Part shown: in pieces, positions 62,872 to 64,000 of the stretch
How positions within the stretch are numbered: the stretch's first letter is position 1
How the letters are laid out: every line of letters starts with the position of its first letter
DNA from: JAFDZV01 sp964455525
GTDB lineage: Bacteria > Bacteroidota > Ignavibacteria > OLB7
DNA: 64,000 nucleotides
Direction: 5' to 3'
Assembly (NCBI GenBank): GCA_964455525.1
Contig: CAYVWR010000005.1
Location: forward strand, 1 to 64,000
Program-made: the position numbers and the translations under genes
Notes under the pieces: model-generated
The model's input: only the letters and a program-made list of their open reading frames with translations
Database searches by the model: none
Told to the model about the DNA's origin: nothing

Positions 62872-63462
62872 TTACCAGGCGTAGCCGATATCGAATCGAA
62901 GCGCCGGGGTTGTTCCGGTATACGAGTCGAACAGGGCCACGTCGTTATCATTGGACCCCCAGAGTATCCAGCGATCCACACCGATGCCAAGGCCGATGGC
63001 GAATTCATCGCCGGGAAACCACTGCCATCCGGCCAGCGCGCCAACGGAGAAGGCGCCTGCCGACTGGGAATTCTCACTGAGTATGGTATAGGAAACGTTC
63101 GGGGCAATATAGAAGCCACGGAGCGCCTTTCCCGATGGGTGGAAGCGCATCTCGGCGTTTACGCCGAATCCAGAGAGTTCGGAGAGGGTCGGAACCTGAA
63201 ACCCGCCTCCAACCGCGATGTTGTTGGAGAGTGCACGGAAGTATGAAAGATTATAAAACAGAAAGAACTTGAGCGGATTGATAACAACCATGTTGTTGCG
63301 CACGGTGATATCCTCTTCTGTTCTAACAGCGGTGGAATAGGTCGTGACCGTCCTCCCGGAAGCGGAGTCAACCGTCGTTGTGGTTTCGACCGATCTGATC
63401 TGCGCAGAGGCGGAAATGGCGGATACGACAAGAGCGGCTATGGCCATGGTGAGGGCACGCAT
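62872..63462 (-). CDS. Small outer-membrane barrel-like protein
   Basis: AAGGAG lies upstream of ATG 63462, giving 196 residues. A signal peptide (IAALVVSAISASAQ) is followed by a polar part and strands typical of a barrel (FLFYNLSYFRALSNNIAVGGGF, GFGVNAEMRFHP, FYIAPNVSYTIL, FSVGALAGWQWF, AIGLGIGVDRW) ending in Trp (RFDIGYAW). Probably an eight-strand outer-membrane protein of unknown role. Confidence 0.78.
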   Translation of the reverse strand: MRALTMAIAALVVSAISASAQIRSVETTTTVDSASGRTVTTYSTAVRTEEDITVRNNMVVINPLKFFLFYNLSYFRALSNNIAVGGGFQVPTLSELSGFGVNAEMRFHPSGKALRGFYIAPNVSYTILSENSQSAGAFSVGALAGWQWFPGDEFAIGLGIGVDRWILWGSNDNDVALFDSYTGTTPALRFDIGYAW

Positions 63463-63745
63463 TGAAAATCTCCTTGGTCTTGATAGGGTATGCATAGGTA
63501 TCGATAATAGCGTGGTATGACTGGTTGATAAAACCTGTGAGCGAGTTGCTCATCAAAGACACCCGACGGTTCAACTGTAACGCAAGCGAGCTGTGCGGTC
63601 CAAGACGCTGCATCGCATGGATGGTTTCATCGCCTTGGAGCTGTCGTGCAAAAAAATGATCCGTGACCATGGCCTTGCCTCTTCTGCTCCACACAATCAG
63701 CCCGGCAGGAGGCGCCAACCCCTTTTATTTCAATATTTTCCACGT

Positions 63746-64000
63746 ATGAAGGATCAACGTATCCCTTCCATGCTCCTGGTGTTCCAGGCGCTCCTCTTCT
63801 GGTCGGCGTTCGAGGCACATGCTCAGGGGATCGGCATCAGTGCCGGCCTGGCAGTGCCGGGCGATGCCATTGCGCAGATTACGGCCGATCTTGCCTCGCG
63901 TGGCTGGAGCGGTGCGGCAGAGAACGCGAGCACGGGGTATTATATCGAGGCCCGAGGTCGTTACGGCGGGCGGTTTGCCGTGACAGGGTCGATTGCGTAT
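63746..64000 (+). CDS. 5' end of a secreted or outer-membrane protein, cut by the window edge
   Basis: ATG 63746 opens 85 codons that run off the window. A signal peptide (MLLVFQALLFWSAFEAHAQ) is followed by GIGISAGLAVPGDAIAQI and GYYIEARGRYGGRFAVTGSIAY, which looks like the first strands of a porin-like barrel. Only this part can be judged. Confidence 0.65.
   Translation, partial: MKDQRIPSMLLVFQALLFWSAFEAHAQGIGISAGLAVPGDAIAQITADLASRGWSGAAENASTGYYIEARGRYGGRFAVTGSIAY

Noticed and set aside
1..64000. CRISPR array, rRNA operon, complete insertion sequence or integrase
   Set aside because: No regular spaced repeats, rRNA sequence, transposase or integrase frame was recognised on either strand.

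Overview
The window looks like one contig of a Gram-negative bacterium from the Bacteroidota/Chlorobiota group, probably the Ignavibacteria/Kapabacteria side. This is inferred from type IX secretion (T9SS) C-terminal sorting domains on several secreted proteins, many Bacteroidota-style lipoproteins and beta-barrels, a GC-rich core, and families common there (EttA, M16C peptidase, cysteine-rich CWC protein, DUF2339). Species is not determined. A 100-base run of N at 54193-54292 marks a scaffold gap.

Bases 1-6033 are an accessory island, more A+T-rich than the rest. It holds a repeated cassette: the tail of an RHS/YD-repeat protein, then a hairpin, then a lipoprotein gene. The best copy (1170-3309) carries a C-terminal domain resembling an L,D-transpeptidase and is followed by a lipoprotein. 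A paralogous lipoprotein lies upstream (522-1121). A third copy (5400-6033) is decayed: an RHS remnant with an internal deletion and a lipoprotein gene with a stop codon in its signal peptide. I read this as an array of displaced polymorphic-toxin tips with periplasmic lipoprotein immunity genes. Debris of other mobile genes (ArdC-type antirestriction zincin, frameshifted HipA with a HipB-like regulator) sits between the copies.

From 6.7 to 30.4 kb the content is mostly chromosomal: a sigma-like factor, a lipoprotein, an alpha/beta hydrolase, a PKD/T9SS surface protein, an Ig-like lipoprotein, EttA, TrmO, a two-gene ABC system, M14 and M16 peptidases, an ABC exporter, gamma-glutamyltransferase, riboflavin synthase and an O-methyltransferase. 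Several of these degrade or move peptides.

Bases 30.8-39.1 kb are a same-strand block of Ser/Thr kinase, PP2C phosphatase, two FhaA-like FHA proteins, a transpeptidase PBP and an FtsW/RodA protein. This is the gene set of the actinobacterial pkn-pstP-rodA-pbpA-fha cluster in a different order, and suggests phosphorylation-controlled wall synthesis.

A second small island (about 41.7-43.7 kb) abuts tRNA-Val(CAC). A decayed partial copy of the tRNA 3' part plus its terminator lies about 2 kb away, as after integration at a tRNA 3' end; a cytochrome peroxidase fragment lies inside. From 43.9 kb onward come secreted T9SS-type proteins, a cysteine-rich secreted gene cut by a TAG codon, an isochorismatase-fold hydrolase, a beta-barrel, a methionine synthase lacking its cobalamin and activation modules, a PhoD-like phosphatase, a matrixin-like protease, a FAD oxidoreductase, a DUF2339/histidine kinase/response regulator operon, a lipoprotein serpin and two envelope proteins, the last cut by the window edge.
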